Part shown: piece by piece, positions 1-13,800 of the stretch
How positions within the stretch are numbered: the first letter of the stretch is position 1
Layout of the letters: each line of letters begins with the position of its first letter
Assembly: GCF_000003815.2 (NCBI RefSeq)
Contig: NC_049994.1
Location: 12,714,662 to 12,778,661 of the forward strand
Source of the DNA: Branchiostoma floridae
Taxonomy: Eukaryota > Chordata > Leptocardii > Amphioxiformes > Branchiostomatidae
Reading direction: 5' to 3'
Length of the DNA: 64,000 nucleotides
The notes under the pieces: generated by a model
The model's input: only the letters and a program-made list of their open reading frames with translations
Database searches by the model: none
What the model was told of the DNA's origin: nothing
Program-made: the position numbers and the translations under genes

Positions 1-170
1 TGTGTGTGCGCTTGTGTACATAGCTGATGCTACCTGATGATTGCTAGGTGTACACGAGTGCTTGTGTGCATGATTGCTTGCCGGTGTGTGTGTGTTTACG
101 TGCTTGCTCGTTTGTGTGGGTGGATGTATGTGTGCATGCTGGCTTGCACAGGTGGATGTATTTTTCCTTG
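1..170. repeat. TG-rich low-complexity DNA
   Basis: Imperfect TGTG/CTTG-rich sequence opens the window. It looks like a decayed TG microsatellite. Short open frames across it are simply the repeat translated and are not called as genes. Confidence 0.6.
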
Positions 171-284
171 TGTACTTTCATAGTATATACAAAATATGAG
201 AACCAAGAAATCAAATTGCTGAAGTTTGAACTTGAGGCTGACATACAATGTCGTGGCCCTTAAGGCAGCTGGGCAGGGAAGGTC

Positions 285-420
285 ATTCAGCACCTAGGAC
301 AGGGAAGGTCCTTCAGCACCTATGACAGGGAAGGTCCTTCAGCACTAAGGACAGGGAAGGTCCTTCAGCACTAAGGACAGGGAAGGTCCTTAAGCACTAA
401 GGACATGGAAGGTACTTTAC
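285..420. repeat. Minisatellite, about 26-bp unit (array 1)
   Basis: About five tandem copies of a unit reading roughly GGACAGGGAAGGTCCTTCAG followed by CACTAA. The same unit reappears at 1560-1860 just beyond the assembly gap, and its core (CAGCACCAAGGACAGG) also occurs in the longer-period arrays at 3930-4070 and 4490-4800. Confidence 0.85.
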
Positions 421-1066
421 CCTTCCGCCGCTGGATAAAATTACACCCCGCTTCAGGAATTTAGTGTAAAATGTAGAAATTAGCCGGAACAACCTCCGTG
501 GTTTTTTGGACTTGTAGTTGCTTTCCCAGTAGCGCTAGATATATAAAACTATACATTTCTGGAAAGCTAAGACCATACACAAGGCGAATAAAACAAAGAC
601 AAGATTGTTCCAGGTCTATTTGAATATATTTCACCAATGACATATGGAAATGCTTACTCCAGAAAGTCAACACATGATCGATCATCTGTAAAGACCAAGT
701 AATGTCACAAATGTATTTTCAAAACTCGAACAGATCTCTCCCCATGCCTTACGATGTTACACACTGTTGTAAACACGAGGCCAAGACATGGCTAGATCAT
801 AGTTTTCATTGTAGTTACATTTATCAGAGTCCTCGTTGATTGTGAAATGATCACTCATCTGTCGTCTCCGGGAGCGTCTTCATGGTAGCGCGATCATATC
901 GCGCTAAAATTAAGCTGCAAATGTCACAAAAACTCGCTCGATAACCTTGCAAACAATGTCCACCCTGTAAACATGAAAACGAGCCTGTTCTCCCGAAGTA
1001 CACCGGGGATTTACCGAGGATGCCGATGAATAGCGATTCCCTAATCGTGGGTTATCGGGGCAGGAT
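421..1066. other. Intergenic, nothing recognised
   Basis: Unique-looking sequence between two copies of the 26-bp minisatellite. No exon-like open frame with splice sites was found. Confidence 0.5.
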
Positions 1067-1556
1067 NNNNNNNNNNNNNNNNNNNNNNNNNNNNNNNNNN
1101 NNNNNNNNNNNNNNNNNNNNNNNNNNNNNNNNNNNNNNNNNNNNNNNNNNNNNNNNNNNNNNNNNNNNNNNNNNNNNNNNNNNNNNNNNNNNNNNNNNNN
1201 NNNNNNNNNNNNNNNNNNNNNNNNNNNNNNNNNNNNNNNNNNNNNNNNNNNNNNNNNNNNNNNNNNNNNNNNNNNNNNNNNNNNNNNNNNNNNNNNNNNN
1301 NNNNNNNNNNNNNNNNNNNNNNNNNNNNNNNNNNNNNNNNNNNNNNNNNNNNNNNNNNNNNNNNNNNNNNNNNNNNNNNNNNNNNNNNNNNNNNNNNNNN
1401 NNNNNNNNNNNNNNNNNNNNNNNNNNNNNNNNNNNNNNNNNNNNNNNNNNNNNNNNNNNNNNNNNNNNNNNNNNNNNNNNNNNNNNNNNNNNNNNNNNNN
1501 NNNNNNNNNNNNNNNNNNNNNNNNNNNNNNNNNNNNNNNNNNNNNNNNNNNNNNNN
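1067..1556. other. Assembly gap (490 N)
   Basis: A run of 490 unknown bases directly followed by minisatellite, so the gap probably reflects unresolved tandem repeat. Open frames spanning it have no meaning. Confidence 0.99.
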
Positions 1557-1860
1557 ATAGCACTAAGGACAGGAAGGTCCTTTAGCACCAAGGACGGGCA
1601 GGGTCCTTTAGCACCAAGGACAAGGAAGGTCCTTTAGCACTAAGGACAGGGAGGGTACTTTAGCACTAAGGACAGGGAAGGTACTTTAGCACTAAGGACA
1701 GGGAAGGTCCTTTAGCACCAAGGACATGGGTGGTCCTTTAGCACCAAGGACAGGGAATCTTTATCAGCACTAAGGACAGGGAATGACATTAAGCACCAAG
1801 GACAGAGGAGGTCCTTCGGCACTAAGGACAGGTACGCCCTTTGAAAATAAGGACAGAGGA
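1557..1860. repeat. Minisatellite, about 26-bp unit (array 2)
   Basis: About eleven copies of a unit close to TTTAGCACCAAGGACAGGGA plus AGGTCC, the same unit as at 285-420. Copies differ from each other at several positions, so the array is not freshly expanded. Confidence 0.88.
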
Positions 1861-1869
1861 GGTCCGATA

Positions 1870-3511
1870 GGTAGACACACCTATCCCGGGTGCTGAACAC
1901 AATCGATTTACTTAAGTAGGTAAAGTAGTACAAAGTAAAAGACGTGGTTTAATGAATATTTAAATTTGTTTCACAATCATTCCTTAACTCAAAATATAAC
2001 ATACCCGTACATATAGTACATGAAAGCATGTAGGCTGCAATACATGAGCAAGCTTTCCACATCCATTTTATTTCTATTGGTTACTTCATACAGAATTGAT
2101 ACTCAGATAAACTTAGGAGACAAGCATAAATCTCGCCCTCAATCCAGGATAGACTCTTGCCAGGAAAATGCAGTGACAGAAATGTAGGGTATGATAAGAT
2201 GTGCTGTTTGTCCAATGTACACACGTAACATGCATGTAGCACCAGAAGTACAATTTGCTGAATATGAACAAAGGATTGTCATTTTATTCTTCGTACACCA
2301 ATAAAAGCGCAGGAAGATATTCTTTCATAACATTTCCAAATCCAGGGAATATAACATATTTCATTGGTTTACTTTAAATGAAAATCAGGTCTGTAATGTT
2401 TCAGTTTATGTGAACAACTAAATGTAGCTCAGGCAATACTATTGTAGCTTGGAAGATATGACACATTCCCTCTTGAGGCTATTCCAAGACTCTTTTTTTT
2501 AATTTTTTTTTGTGTTTTTTTTTTACAAAAGACTTTTTTTCTTTGAACTATTAACATTTCTACATCACTTATCTTAACTTTTCTTAATCTTAACCCCTTC
2601 AGCTGACCACCCTGTGATCACGTGATCCATGACGTAGCTGAAGGCGTGCCACCTGCCTGTGGTGGACTCGTCATCACCTGAGGCCGATTTAACACAGAAA
2701 ATTGAATGGAACGTTATTAAAGTATAAGATAGAAATCGAAGATCTTTCATTAATCGAACGAAAGTGTGTCATTTTAGGTGTCCGTAAAAGTGTGCTTGTA
2801 TATATCTTATAGACCACATCATGACCCCACGGAAAGTATGTTAGCCTACCGATTTCTGTATTTCCTTCGCTCGTCTGTCCCGTTCCAACACTTGTGACGT
2901 CACCTGCCCCCCACACCGAGGCTACGCTGTGGCCGACTGTGCGGCAGAGTTGGTCAAACCAACCTCTCGTAGCGTCATCTTCCTTTACCGGGTCTGTAAG
3001 TTAAGAAATGGGGACCGGTGTGGGTAGAGCAGAAAAAAGAGCAGCAGAAAAAAATGCATCGTGAGATCTAGGAATACAAACTAAAGTTCATATTCGTTCT
3101 CCCGAACAGAATAACTGAAGACCAACTGTAGAGTCGCTTGCCTTAATCCACATCATTGACAGTGTGCACCAATATCATTAGCCTTAAGCTTAAACTGTCG
3201 TTTTGAAACTTCTTTCCTCTTTGCAACACTAATACGTCCTAGGTTCGGTCACATCTTGCACCCAAACTTTACGTTTGAGAACTGTAAATTCATTTTTTTG
3301 CGGAGATTAAATTTTACGGTAAAAGCGTAAAGGAGATTTGGGTGGCGATTCACGTTCTCGGTCAAAACAATACTGTAGAACAAAAACAAATATTTGCGGT
3401 GTTTTGTAACACCACGAATATTTCGCAATTTACAGTACACTTGTTAACCAGTTTTTTTGGGAGGGTGTGCAATTTGTGTCTGTGGGTTACATACAAGTGA
3501 ACAAGATGGGC
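1870..3511. other. Intergenic, no gene seen
   Basis: AT-rich DNA with a T-rich tract near 2490-2540. Open frames on both strands lack the splice-site and phase consistency seen in the real genes, and none resembles a known family. It may include the 3' UTR of the minus-strand gene ending at 3512. Confidence 0.45.
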
Positions 3512-5207
3512 TTAACTTATTCTTTGAAAGCAATGGAAAAGAACACCCAAACACTGACCTGTCGCCTTCCCTATCGAGCTTCCGACGTCCTGGAAGTAAC
3601 TTGTGGTTGTTTTAAAGATATTCCTGCCGGTCCTGAGCAGCCAGGTGAGCGGGTCTGGTGGCGGCAGTTCGGCCAACTCGTCGAAGCGGCGATAAGGATC
3701 CCGGCGGTTCCAGAAACAGCTGGTCATGAGGTAACTGTAGCGCCTGGGGAACGGTAAGGTTGTAACATGCAGTCCGGCAGGGGTTTGGGTTTCTGTCATA
3801 CAGAGGGACTCATAATATGTGTTGATGCTTCTGTGTCAGGTGCAACTTTGCATGAATGACAACATTTTCCATGCATGAGTATCTTATACATTTTCGAAAG
3901 CGCATTCGAGTCCATTCAAGGAAACCTGTGTGTGGAAGGTGTTCTGCACCAGGGACGGTGTATGGACAGTGTTGACACCAGAGACTGATGCGCTGTCCTT
4001 TCCATGGATGGTGTTCAGCACCAAGGATAGTAATGTTAACTGTGTGTTATTTTCTCCGTGGTGTTCGGCGCTAGGGATACGGCATACAAAAGATCGTAGA
4101 CTCAAAATACTTCTGAAAAGTGCATGAGTTCTTTCAGGGAACCAATTTGCAGACAACTGTTATGTAGTAACAATGATATCAAGATAACTCACCATCCGTC
4201 TTCAGTATCAGTGACGTCATTCAGAACCGTGTCCTGGTCCTTCCAGCCGTAGTCAGTCAGAGCTGTGATCATGACGTCACGGCTTCTCCCCTTGTACAAC
4301 TTACAGCGGACCAGCTTGCCGAGACCTCCGGTGTCCGACGGTCGGACATACGCAGTTATGAAGGTCTCTCTGTCGGTGATCTGTGGTACAACACATACAA
4401 GAACATCACAACAAAACCTTAATATTCTCGTGTCATCAAAGAGAAAGATGGATAACAGATCTGTCATTTTTTCCGTCGTAATCCATACAGTTCAGCACCA
4501 GGGACAGATGTGTTTACCTGTGTGTGTGGATGCTGTTCAGCACCAGGGACAGGTGTGTTAGCCAGAGTGTGGATGGTGTTCAGCGCCAGGGACAGGTTTG
4601 TTTACCTGTGTGAGTATGGTATTCAGTACCAAGGACAGGTGTGTTTATCTGTGTGTGGATGATGTTCAGCACCAGAGACAGATGTGTTTCCCAGTGTTTG
4701 GATTGTCTTCAGCACCAAGTTATAGGTACGCTTAACTGTGTGGATGGTGTTCAGCACCAAGGACAGATGTGTGCGTGTGGATTATGTTCAGTACCAAGGG
4801 CAGTCACGTTTGCCTGTGTGTGGACAGTGTCTAAACAACAGCAATCACAGATGGAAATTCCGATTCCAGAGATTTACAGGTAGAGTATAGCCTCAGGAAA
4901 CTGTCTACAGGTAACGATCTTTACCTTTACCTAACGATCACGCAACCAGTTTACCGACTAGCTAACTGAATATAGTGTAACAGTACACACGAGTTGACAT
5001 CCGTGTCCGTAACGTTACCTGGTACACTCTGAGCGAGTCCTCGGTGGTTTCGAAGACGGGTAGTTTCTCCACCATAGTGAGTCCTACAGCGTCTTTCCGC
5101 GGCCAGTACTCAAGCAAATCCCGGAACTTCTCATGCTTGTCTGGAATTAGACAAGACAGGAAGTACAAAATCACTATCTTCTTCAAGATCTCCCAAATAA
5201 TTCCCAT
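3512..5207 (-). CDS. Unidentified 202-residue protein, three exons
   Basis: I do not recognise this gene. Three minus-strand segments join in phase: 5207-5019 (63 codons from ATG, donor GTAACG), 4380-4193 (acceptor ACAG, donor GTGAGT) and 3743-3512 (acceptor CCCCAG, running to a stop), giving 202 residues. The N terminus is hydrophobic (about residues 4-21) and could be a signal anchor. The rest is polar, with a YWPRKD patch, a central region rich in Arg, Lys and Asp, and a WNRRDPYRR segment followed by a proline run. Introns are about 640 and 450 bp, the second containing a minisatellite related to the one in the first. The start lies 764 bp from the RADX start on the other strand, suggesting a shared promoter region. 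The last 33 residues look poorly conserved in character, so the 3' end may be wrong and a further exon downstream is possible. Confidence 0.5.
3930..4070. repeat. Diverged minisatellite related to 4490-4800
   Basis: Imperfect repeats with core GGTGTTCTGCACCAGGGA sit inside the second intron of the minus-strand gene. The core matches the array in the neighbouring intron. Confidence 0.6.
4488..4810. repeat. Minisatellite, about 53-bp unit
   Basis: Six or so copies of a unit containing GTTCAGCACCAGGGACAG then a TGTGT-rich spacer. It is intronic to the gene at 3512-5207. The core matches the 26-bp arrays nearer the window start. Confidence 0.8.
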
Positions 5208-5353
5208 CTTGCCAAGGAGTCCGTAAAAAACGTGACTGAAAACTCGGGATTCTCTGACGGGTGTTGTGTAAATAGAATTCGGTTGCTAGGCACTCCTTCG
5301 AATTCGAAGATTCGATTCTTGGCGTTGTAGAACGTGTTGTACTTAGCCCTTCC

Positions 5354-5365
5354 CGCGCCTGCGCA
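5354..5365. promoter_or_regulatory. NRF1-like site in divergent promoter
   Basis: CGCGCCTGCGCA lies between the divergent starts at 5207 (-) and 5972 (+) and matches the palindromic NRF1 consensus. Its use is inferred. Confidence 0.4.
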
Positions 5366-5971
5366 AATACTAGTATTTCATTTCAGCATTTTTATATGGT
5401 TGATATGAGAATTGGATCCATCATTTGCGAAGTCCTCTAAGAGTTCAGGGTCAATATCAAAAGAGTTCCAGTCCCTCTTGCATACGTCCTACCACTGTCG
5501 CATTACAACACCATCATCAATGATCATCCATAGTTAGATAAGTCATAAGCGATATATTCCACTAACGTTAACATATGGTCTGTTTGGTCAATTTCTACTA
5601 TTTTCCAGCACCTTATGGGGTCTGGTAAAGCCTACAAGCAACTGTTGTGTCTTCTGTACTTTTTGATAAAAGGCCACAAAATTAGACACCGGAAACAGAA
5701 ACACTTTTGATCATTTTGATGCTCCTGCAATGTCTGATGGATCCGCTAGCCGGCAGCCCTGTACGGTGTATGATGTGGGTTGTGTAATACCAAACAAATC
5801 CGCCAGGCAGCATTGCTGCACAACCTTTGACCCATTGGTGGCAGTTTTGAAAATGGCGGCCATTCAGGATTGTTTTCAATCTCATTCGGTCATTTTGATG
5901 GACGTTTTCTCTAATATTTCAAACAGCAAACGGACTTAAAACTTCCCGAAAGATTATTCGATATCTAAACC

Positions 5972-8900
5972 ATGTCTGAAAGTTTTGTTGAGCCCCAAGA
6001 CGTCCCGATAGCGGAGTTAAAAGAGCGGATTCGACAGGCGGAACGTCTGCGGCAGCCCTTGGCGCCTGTCCCCGCCTCCGTGTTGGCAGTCTATCGGTAC
6101 CTGGTGGTAAGGTTACTCTGGGACTTCTTCATGTGGTTATTTTTCCTCTAACGGCTGCTTTAAAACCTTGTTATACATTGAGCTATTTTGTAGTTGTGTT
6201 GATCATGATAATTGCATTTTTTTAAAGTCTCTGATTACATAATTTAGTTTTTGAAATGTTTGAACTTGACTCTGACATTTCTGATGTTTAACTTGCTGGA
6301 AATTCCCCAATTGGCCATTAGACCTCCTATTTTATTAAAATTTATGCGCGTTCGGTGTACACACTGAATCACAGTTTCCAACCTGCAAAGTGTACACCCC
6401 TATACTGCACATGTAACGTTATAACGTTAAAACTTATATACTGTAGTAAAGCAACAGAAGAATAAGAACCCCAAGTATCAGTGGTGTTGGTCAAACTCCA
6501 AGTTGATAGTGGTCCAACTTGTCCTGATCCATGCAGAGGGAACACGCCCATATAGTATTACAAAGCAAACGGGGGTCCCGGCTTAAAATGGAACTAACGT
6601 TACCTTGTTCCTACCTGGCCTGACAAAGAGTTCTCTATAAGAATTAGTATATATAAATAAAGTGTCAATGTTGTTGGTCCAATTTGACAGTAGTCCAATG
6701 TGTCGTTTTCCTAGCTAATTCTAGCGCTTCCTGTATTCCCCAGGGCGGTGATTTTGAGGGGGAGACAGGAGAGGACCCAGGTCAGGAGCAGGACGTGTTT
6801 GACATCGTCGTAACCGATGGACTCCACAAGATCAAATGTCTGCTGAGTCCCAAACTCAACCACCTGGTGCACAGGAACGAGGTACGGTAGCAAAGAACAT
6901 CTCAACTTGGTGTACAGTGCAGTAGTTAAAATACTTCTTTCAGCGAAGTTGACCAGGTGGCAACCTGAGTCAAAAGGCAGGTTGTGCCATCAACGTATCA
7001 GGTTGCCCCACTCCCAAGTAATTACTTTCTTCAAGTCAGCTACTTTTCTTCCAGTTACATTTAAGTACTTATTTGTATCTTATCAAGAGATAAATACAGA
7101 AGCTTATGCATGTACGTGGGGCAAAAGCGGTATTCCAAGTGCAAAATATCAGCTTGCGCACTGTGCTACCTGGCTTTAAAATTTTCTCCCTATGTGCAGC
7201 AAAGTTAAAACCACCACTAACATTTTTGTATATAATATAGACTCTCTTTTTCACATGTCTGAAGACCATGTCCGATCTAACCTGACAATCTCTTCATTTG
7301 CCCCCCCCCCCCTCCCCTCCATAGCTGTGTGCTGGTTGCCATGTGACCTTACATGACCTGACCCTGCGGTACAACGAGGGTGACGTGCAGGGGGACAGCT
7401 TCATCATCATCAAGGATGTGAAGTTTCGGCTCGGCACCTTCAGCTCAGGTAAGTCAGCCATGCAATCACAGACTGGATAAATGCCTCCAATCNNNNNNNN
7501 NNNNNNNNNNNNNNNNNNNNNNNNNNNNNNNNNNNNNNNNNNNNNNNNNNNNNNNNNNNNNNNNNNNNNNNNNNNNNNNNNNNNNNNNNNNNNNNNNNNN
7601 NNNNNNNNNNNNNNNNNNNNNNNNNNNNNNNNNNNNNNNNNNNNNNNNNNNNNNNNNNNNNNNNNNNNNNNNNNNNNNNNNNNNNNNNNNNNNNNNNNNN
7701 NNNNNNNNNNNNNNNNNNNNNNNNNNNNNNNNNNNNNNNNNNNNNNNNNNNNNNNNNNNNNNNNNNNNNNNNNNNNNNNNNNNNNNNNNNNNNNNNNNNN
7801 NNNNNNNNNNNNNNNNNNNNNNNNNNNNNNNNNNNNNNNNNNNNNNNNNNNNNNNNNNNNNNNNNNNNNNNNNNNNNNNNNNNNNNNNNNNNNNNNNNNN
7901 NNNNNNNNNNNNNNNNNNNNNNNNNNNNNNNNNNNNNNNNNNNNNNNNNNNNNNNNNNNNNNNNNNNNNNNNNNNNNNNNNNNNNNNNNNNNNNNNNNNN
8001 NNNNNNNNNNNNNNNNNNNNNNNNNNNNNNNNNNNNNNNNNNNNNNNNNNNNNNNNNNNNNNNNNNNNNNNNNNNNNNNNNNNNNNNNNNNNNNNNNNNN
8101 NNNNNNNNNNNNNNNNNNNNNNNNNNNNNNNNNNNNNNNNNNNNNNNNNNNNNNNNNNNNNNNNNNNNNNNNNNNNNNNNNNNNNNNNNNNNNNNNNNNN
8201 NNNNNNNNNNNNNNNNNNNNNNNNNNNNNNNNNNNNNNNNNNNNNNNNNNNNNNNNNNNNNNNNNNNNNNNNNNNNNNNNNNNNNNNNNNNNNNNNNNNN
8301 NNNNNNNNNNNNNNNNNNNNNNNNNNNNNNNNCCCAGGGGTACAGTTATTTATGAAAGCAGTGCAATGGAGTTGAGTGACTGAGTGAAAGAGATTGTTTG
8401 GGAGTGAGAACTTTTAGAAACTTTCAATGTTTGGCATTTTAAGGATGCATTTGTGCAATTTGTGCACAACCAAGTCCCTTAGCTGAAGACTGTAACTACC
8501 AACTGTGGTATGGCATGGTCAGTAGTGGTCAGTCCAATTTTCCAGAGTTTCAATCAAAGCCGTAGGATCTGCTTGGAGATTAGAATTAGATAAAATGTTG
8601 ACATTTTACTCCCACAGACGACCCAGACGCCATCCCTGATTGGTCGAATGCGTTGCCCCCGGAGACGGGCCACCACCCGCTCACCGGCCGCTGGGGCCAC
8701 TACCTGCCCCTGTGGAACAACGAGGACCCCTATGGGGAGCAATGGGAACTGCAGGAAGGTTTGCTATATAAAAATATGCATCTCAAACCAGTTTAAGTCA
8801 ACAGAAAGCACATCTTCCATTGGCCATAACAAGCCACACAGATGCCAGTTACAACTGACAACTCAGGAGATAACTAAAATCTATTCTAGTTGGACATGTG

Positions 8901-10769
8901 CTCACTATAGAAAGGATTCTTAATGCTTGTGTAAAAAGTATAACAGTAGCTAATATTGCATGTTATAATTTTCTCTTTCGACCCTCAGCTGAAGAAAACG
9001 AGAACAACGATCCGTACGCAGACTTTGATCGTATCGAGCTGAAGAAGCTGGCGTCCAAGTACAAGAACATCAGCCGGCCGTACCCGGTCGTGGTGGGCAG
9101 GGTTCTGGCCAGGGGGAGGGCACACCACTACGGCAAACCTGGCAGGGACAAGGTTAGGGAAGAAACATTTTGCGCATTTTAAAATAGTTCATTAGTTTTA
9201 CTCAGAAAATCAGCCTCGCCGCATGTACAAAACAAGCTGAATAACAATACAATTGTTGTATGGCAAATACAAAATAAAATATGAAAAAAATAACAATTAC
9301 AATACATGATGAAGAAACACACAAACAAAGTTATACGAAATGCCTTTCAATGAACACTAAAGTAAAGATAGGAACGTCCTAACAGTATTACTAAAAATGA
9401 AGTAGGAGGACAAGACAAAAAACAGAGAGGCTAAGGCTAAAGGAAAGCTTGCCTTTGATAATCACTCCTTGAAACTGTGTGCCAGGCCTGGTCCTTGCCA
9501 AGGTACCTTGTACAGACTTTCCCGTCAGTGACCACTCTCATGTTGATCTTTCACTTCCAGTCCAGCATTGAACTAACTTAAAATAACTGTGTTCTTATAC
9601 AGTAACAATTAATGAAATGAAACCGGACCTCAGAAAAGTTTTTTTTAGTCAGTAATCATCTCTGAAACTCTGTAATGAATATACATGCTATGTGTGATAT
9701 TAGTTGTAGTAACTTGTACATGTACTTATGAATGCTTCCACAGGAAAAGTGGACCTATCAGGGCTACCTTGAGCTGGGAGACTCATCAGGCACAGCCTCC
9801 ATGGTGCTATGGGGTTCCACAGTTCCTGCCCTGTACAACAAACTGGAGGTGGGTGTTGTGTGGCCTTATTTGAGAGAACTGTTAGTCAGACTCAGACAAT
9901 GCAATTTAGCTTTTAAACATTGGAAAACACAAGCCAAGGGGGCTAGTACACGACAGCATACTTTTAGCTAGGATTTCATTATAGGGGTCCAAATTTTTTA
10001 GTGACTGAGATGCACCGCACAGCAAACCCTACAACCTGTGTGTCAGGGCATCGACCTTCCATGGTTCTGAGTTTTAGAGAATCATAAGTTAAAATGGTGC
10101 ATTCTGAGGTATACTGAGGGGCAAATTGCTGCTCAGAGAAGTCACAGTCTTCAACTGGTCAATCAGAATTTCATGCTTGTCAGAGGATCTGCTCCCCACG
10201 GTAAGGGCCCCTTCAGGCAGTGGCTATTGTGTGTTTTCAGCTTCTCTATACTCATCTTAGATTCTGTAAGTGCTATAAAATAAGTTCCTGTGTACTCATC
10301 ATTTGTAACCTTTACTCATCCTTGATCACACATGTTGTCCCCAGGTCGGAGCTGTAGTAAAAGTAGAGAACTACACCGTCCGCCAGGGCTTCGCCCTCCG
10401 TTCTCGTCCCGCGCTACACAACACCCAGCTCCCCTGCCTCAACATCGAGCTCAACATCAACTCCCGCAAGCCCGCTGCCGTGGTAACCGTCGTCCCCGAC
10501 AACCAGGTGGACCCGGAGTGGGATCTCCCAGATGTGAAGTACAAGTTCGTGAGGAGTTCGGAGTTAGCGATGACAGAGGATCAGGCGATCGTGGATGTGC
10601 TCGGTCTGAGTACGTTTGTGGGCAGGTGGGTGTTAGTCTTCCCAAATTCTGCTTGTGATGTCATGTAGACATGAAGCTGATACAGTATTCTCAGATATTA
10701 CAATGCAGTCAGAATAATTATGCGCAAAGCTGCCAATAGATGATGATGTGTGTGTGTGTATGTCTGTAT

Positions 10770-10821
<52 letters not shown>

Positions 10822-13800
10822 ATGTGCATGTGCATGGGTGTGTGTTTGTGTATGAATGTATGAGTGTGTTTGTGTATGAGTCTACATGTGTGTGTGTGTG
10901 TGTGTGTTTGTACATATACATGATTTGTGTGTGCATATGTTTCTGTGATGTTTAATGGGCACAATATGTCATTGTGATAAATCCTCATCACTTATCACAC
11001 ATTTTTGCCTGTAACTTAAGTCTTGAAGCATTAAGGGGTGAAGTCTGCCATCCCTGAAAGCCTTGTTAACATGTTATTTTTGTTTCTTCACCCCCAGATG
11101 GGAGCGGCTCCGCCGGCCGATGTGCCCGCAGTTCTGGCAGTCGCGCTGGGTCCACGTGACGGACCAGACCAGCGCGGTACCCATGGTCCTCCAGCTGTTC
11201 GCCACCTCGCAGCCCCGTATCCATGACAACATCACGGCGGGGCACATCGTGGTCGCCACGCACATGAGGGTCATGCAGAGCACTGTGGGAAGGGAGAAGA
11301 AGAAGTTTGTTTACCTGACGACCACCAGAGAGAGTCAGGTCAGTTTATGTTATACGGAAACACTTTTTTCTGGAAATTAGCTTGTGTTTTTAGAACTCTC
11401 ACACTCACTTTCATTATGTAAACCTTGGACCTAAAAGTGGATGAATGTACATGTAGACTGAAGGTGGACTTACTTGTTTCAAAGGGGGAGTTAGTCCTGG
11501 AGTAAGTCCACCCCAATATTTGCCACATTTGATTTTGTCTAATTTTCTGCTTAAGTTTTTGTTCTTTACATTTCATTTAATTCTATTGTAAAACCAAATA
11601 GTGTTACACTAATGGTGATCCAATTTTAAGTATCAGACTGAGTGTAAAACTACAGTAGCTTATGTAAGGGGGTGTTTTGATAGTGACCTTGATCTTGAAG
11701 ACGTCCCTTACCAGAGTTCGAAGAAAAGCTGCTCCCCAGGTTATATTATATCGGCCCCGGTTGGGGCTTTGCGCAGGAGAAAAGAAAAAAGGCACCTGTA
11801 AAAAAATTCTCTTCCTGCCTTACACACTACCTTACAGGTGTACACTACAGGGTTCCATGGTTACCATGGCTACCGTACGGAACAAGCCCTACACGACCTT
11901 GCTGATTGGCTGCAGAGTGGCCAGGCCAGGCAGTGTGCCCTGAAGGCTGTGATTGGAGGTTGCTATGGTTACCCACCACTCCCTCCCACCCTGGAAGAGT
12001 ACAAGGCTGGACAAGGGGAAGAGAAAGATGTCAAGGTGACAACAGCAAAAATTGTGATGAAGAAAGAATACTTAAGAATCTCCTTCAAGAAAAATTCCCT
12101 GCTAAGAAGGGTTTTCAACAAAAGTTATTCAAACCTCGTCAGGATCCCTGCGTGCAGGAATGTTAGTGATTTGAACAAAATTCTTTTAATCTGTAGCTCT
12201 TGATCAAGCATTCTCAAATGAATTTTGTTAATCATAAAAGCAACTTTTAGCTGGAGAGAAGAGAATTTTAGGAAACTGCATCTGGCTTGCTTTGCATTGG
12301 GCTAAAAGTAATATTCAGTTGCCTTTACTTCTTTTTGTGTTTCTTTTCTGTTTATTTAATCATTTGTTTATTGGTATGGCTGTTCAGCATGTACAGCCAG
12401 GGCTGCCCAAGTAGCCTGTGGCTGTTACAAAGAGCAAGACACATTTTTTCTGATGACAACTAATGAGAAAATCATGCTATAAAGAGTTTTTGCCAATGTT
12501 TTTATCTGCAATACTGATGTTCTTGATTGACTGCCATAAATACATGAATAAAAACTGTGCTTTTAATAATTTTGAACATATCATTGTATCTACTGTATGT
12601 ACCTGAACACCTTTGACCTTTAACCCCAGGTGACCCCATTGCACCACCTGCCTGCAGAGTTGTCCTCCCTACACTACTGTGAAGGGAAAAGGCTTGTTGT
12701 CCAGGGAACCATCGCTATGGTAACCTACATGCCACACCCACAGGAAGCAACAGACAGGTAAGGTTATGTTGTAGAAGGCTATTTACTCATAGTGCTGGAA
12801 AAATTGTTTTTCTGCATTGTTTGACTCCAAAAATGAAGCCCAAAGTCCTTAACCTCACAAAATTTTTTTTTTTTAAGCCCCATCAAAGAAGTGTGGTGTA
12901 ATATGCCACTTAACTCTGAGAATTCTACACTTTTCATGTGATATTTTCAAAGCTTTTTCAAGTGAAGCCAGCAATGGCCATTCCCTTCTTGTTTTTCTTC
13001 CCACAGAGAACAACATAATAATAGACAAGAAAGAGAGAATAACAGAGGACAACTACAGAACGATCAAGAACAACAGCAGAACAACCAAGAACAGTTGCAG
13101 AATGAAAGAGAACGATTACAGAATGACAGAACAGTACAAAACGGGGCACAGACAGCCTCTACTTCTACCAGCACCAGACCTGTCCCCTCTACCAGTCACG
13201 ATCTTTCCTCGTCAGATGAGGACATCTTTAGCCCCATTTCCGAGAGGCTGAGGTCAAGGTCGCAGGAAAGGTCGCCCATGACGAAGGGTGGACCCGTGAC
13301 TCGTGCAAGGTCAAAGGATATGGACTATCAATGGCAGCCGGTCAGTCTACTGAAGAGACCTGGAAGAAAAGATATGAGGTACAACTACAAGCAGAATGTT
13401 TGTGATTTTTTTTCCAAGCTTTTCTAGAAAAATTGTAACAGAGCTGAAATAGATTCCTGATCGTGATGTTTTATTGATTGGGCCTAATTTAATGTCTTAC
13501 TCTTTGTTAATAGATTTTCCTTCAATTTTGGTCCTAAATTGCCACCTTAAAAAGGTAGTTAAACTGATTTCTTTTAAATCATCCAGAAATTGAGCACAAC
13601 TGATCAGTGTTACATTTCTCCTAAATCCAGAAGTTAGAAAAAACTGATCAATGTCAATTATTTCTCCTTATGTACCAGTCCAGAAGTAGATAACAACTGA
13701 TTGATCTTAATGAAGTTAATCATATTTCTCCTAAAATCAACTGATTAATCTTTTTATTTCTCCTTAATCCCTACCCCAGGAAAGCAGTGCGAGTGTTCGA

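Noticed and set aside
910-1637. Open frames of about 180-217 codons across the first gap
   Set aside because: They consist almost wholly of unknown bases, and the readable ends are minisatellite.
10698-10991. Thr/His and Cys/Val repeat frames
   Set aside because: Both strands are translations of the TG microsatellite in a RADX intron. The same applies to 21504-21934.
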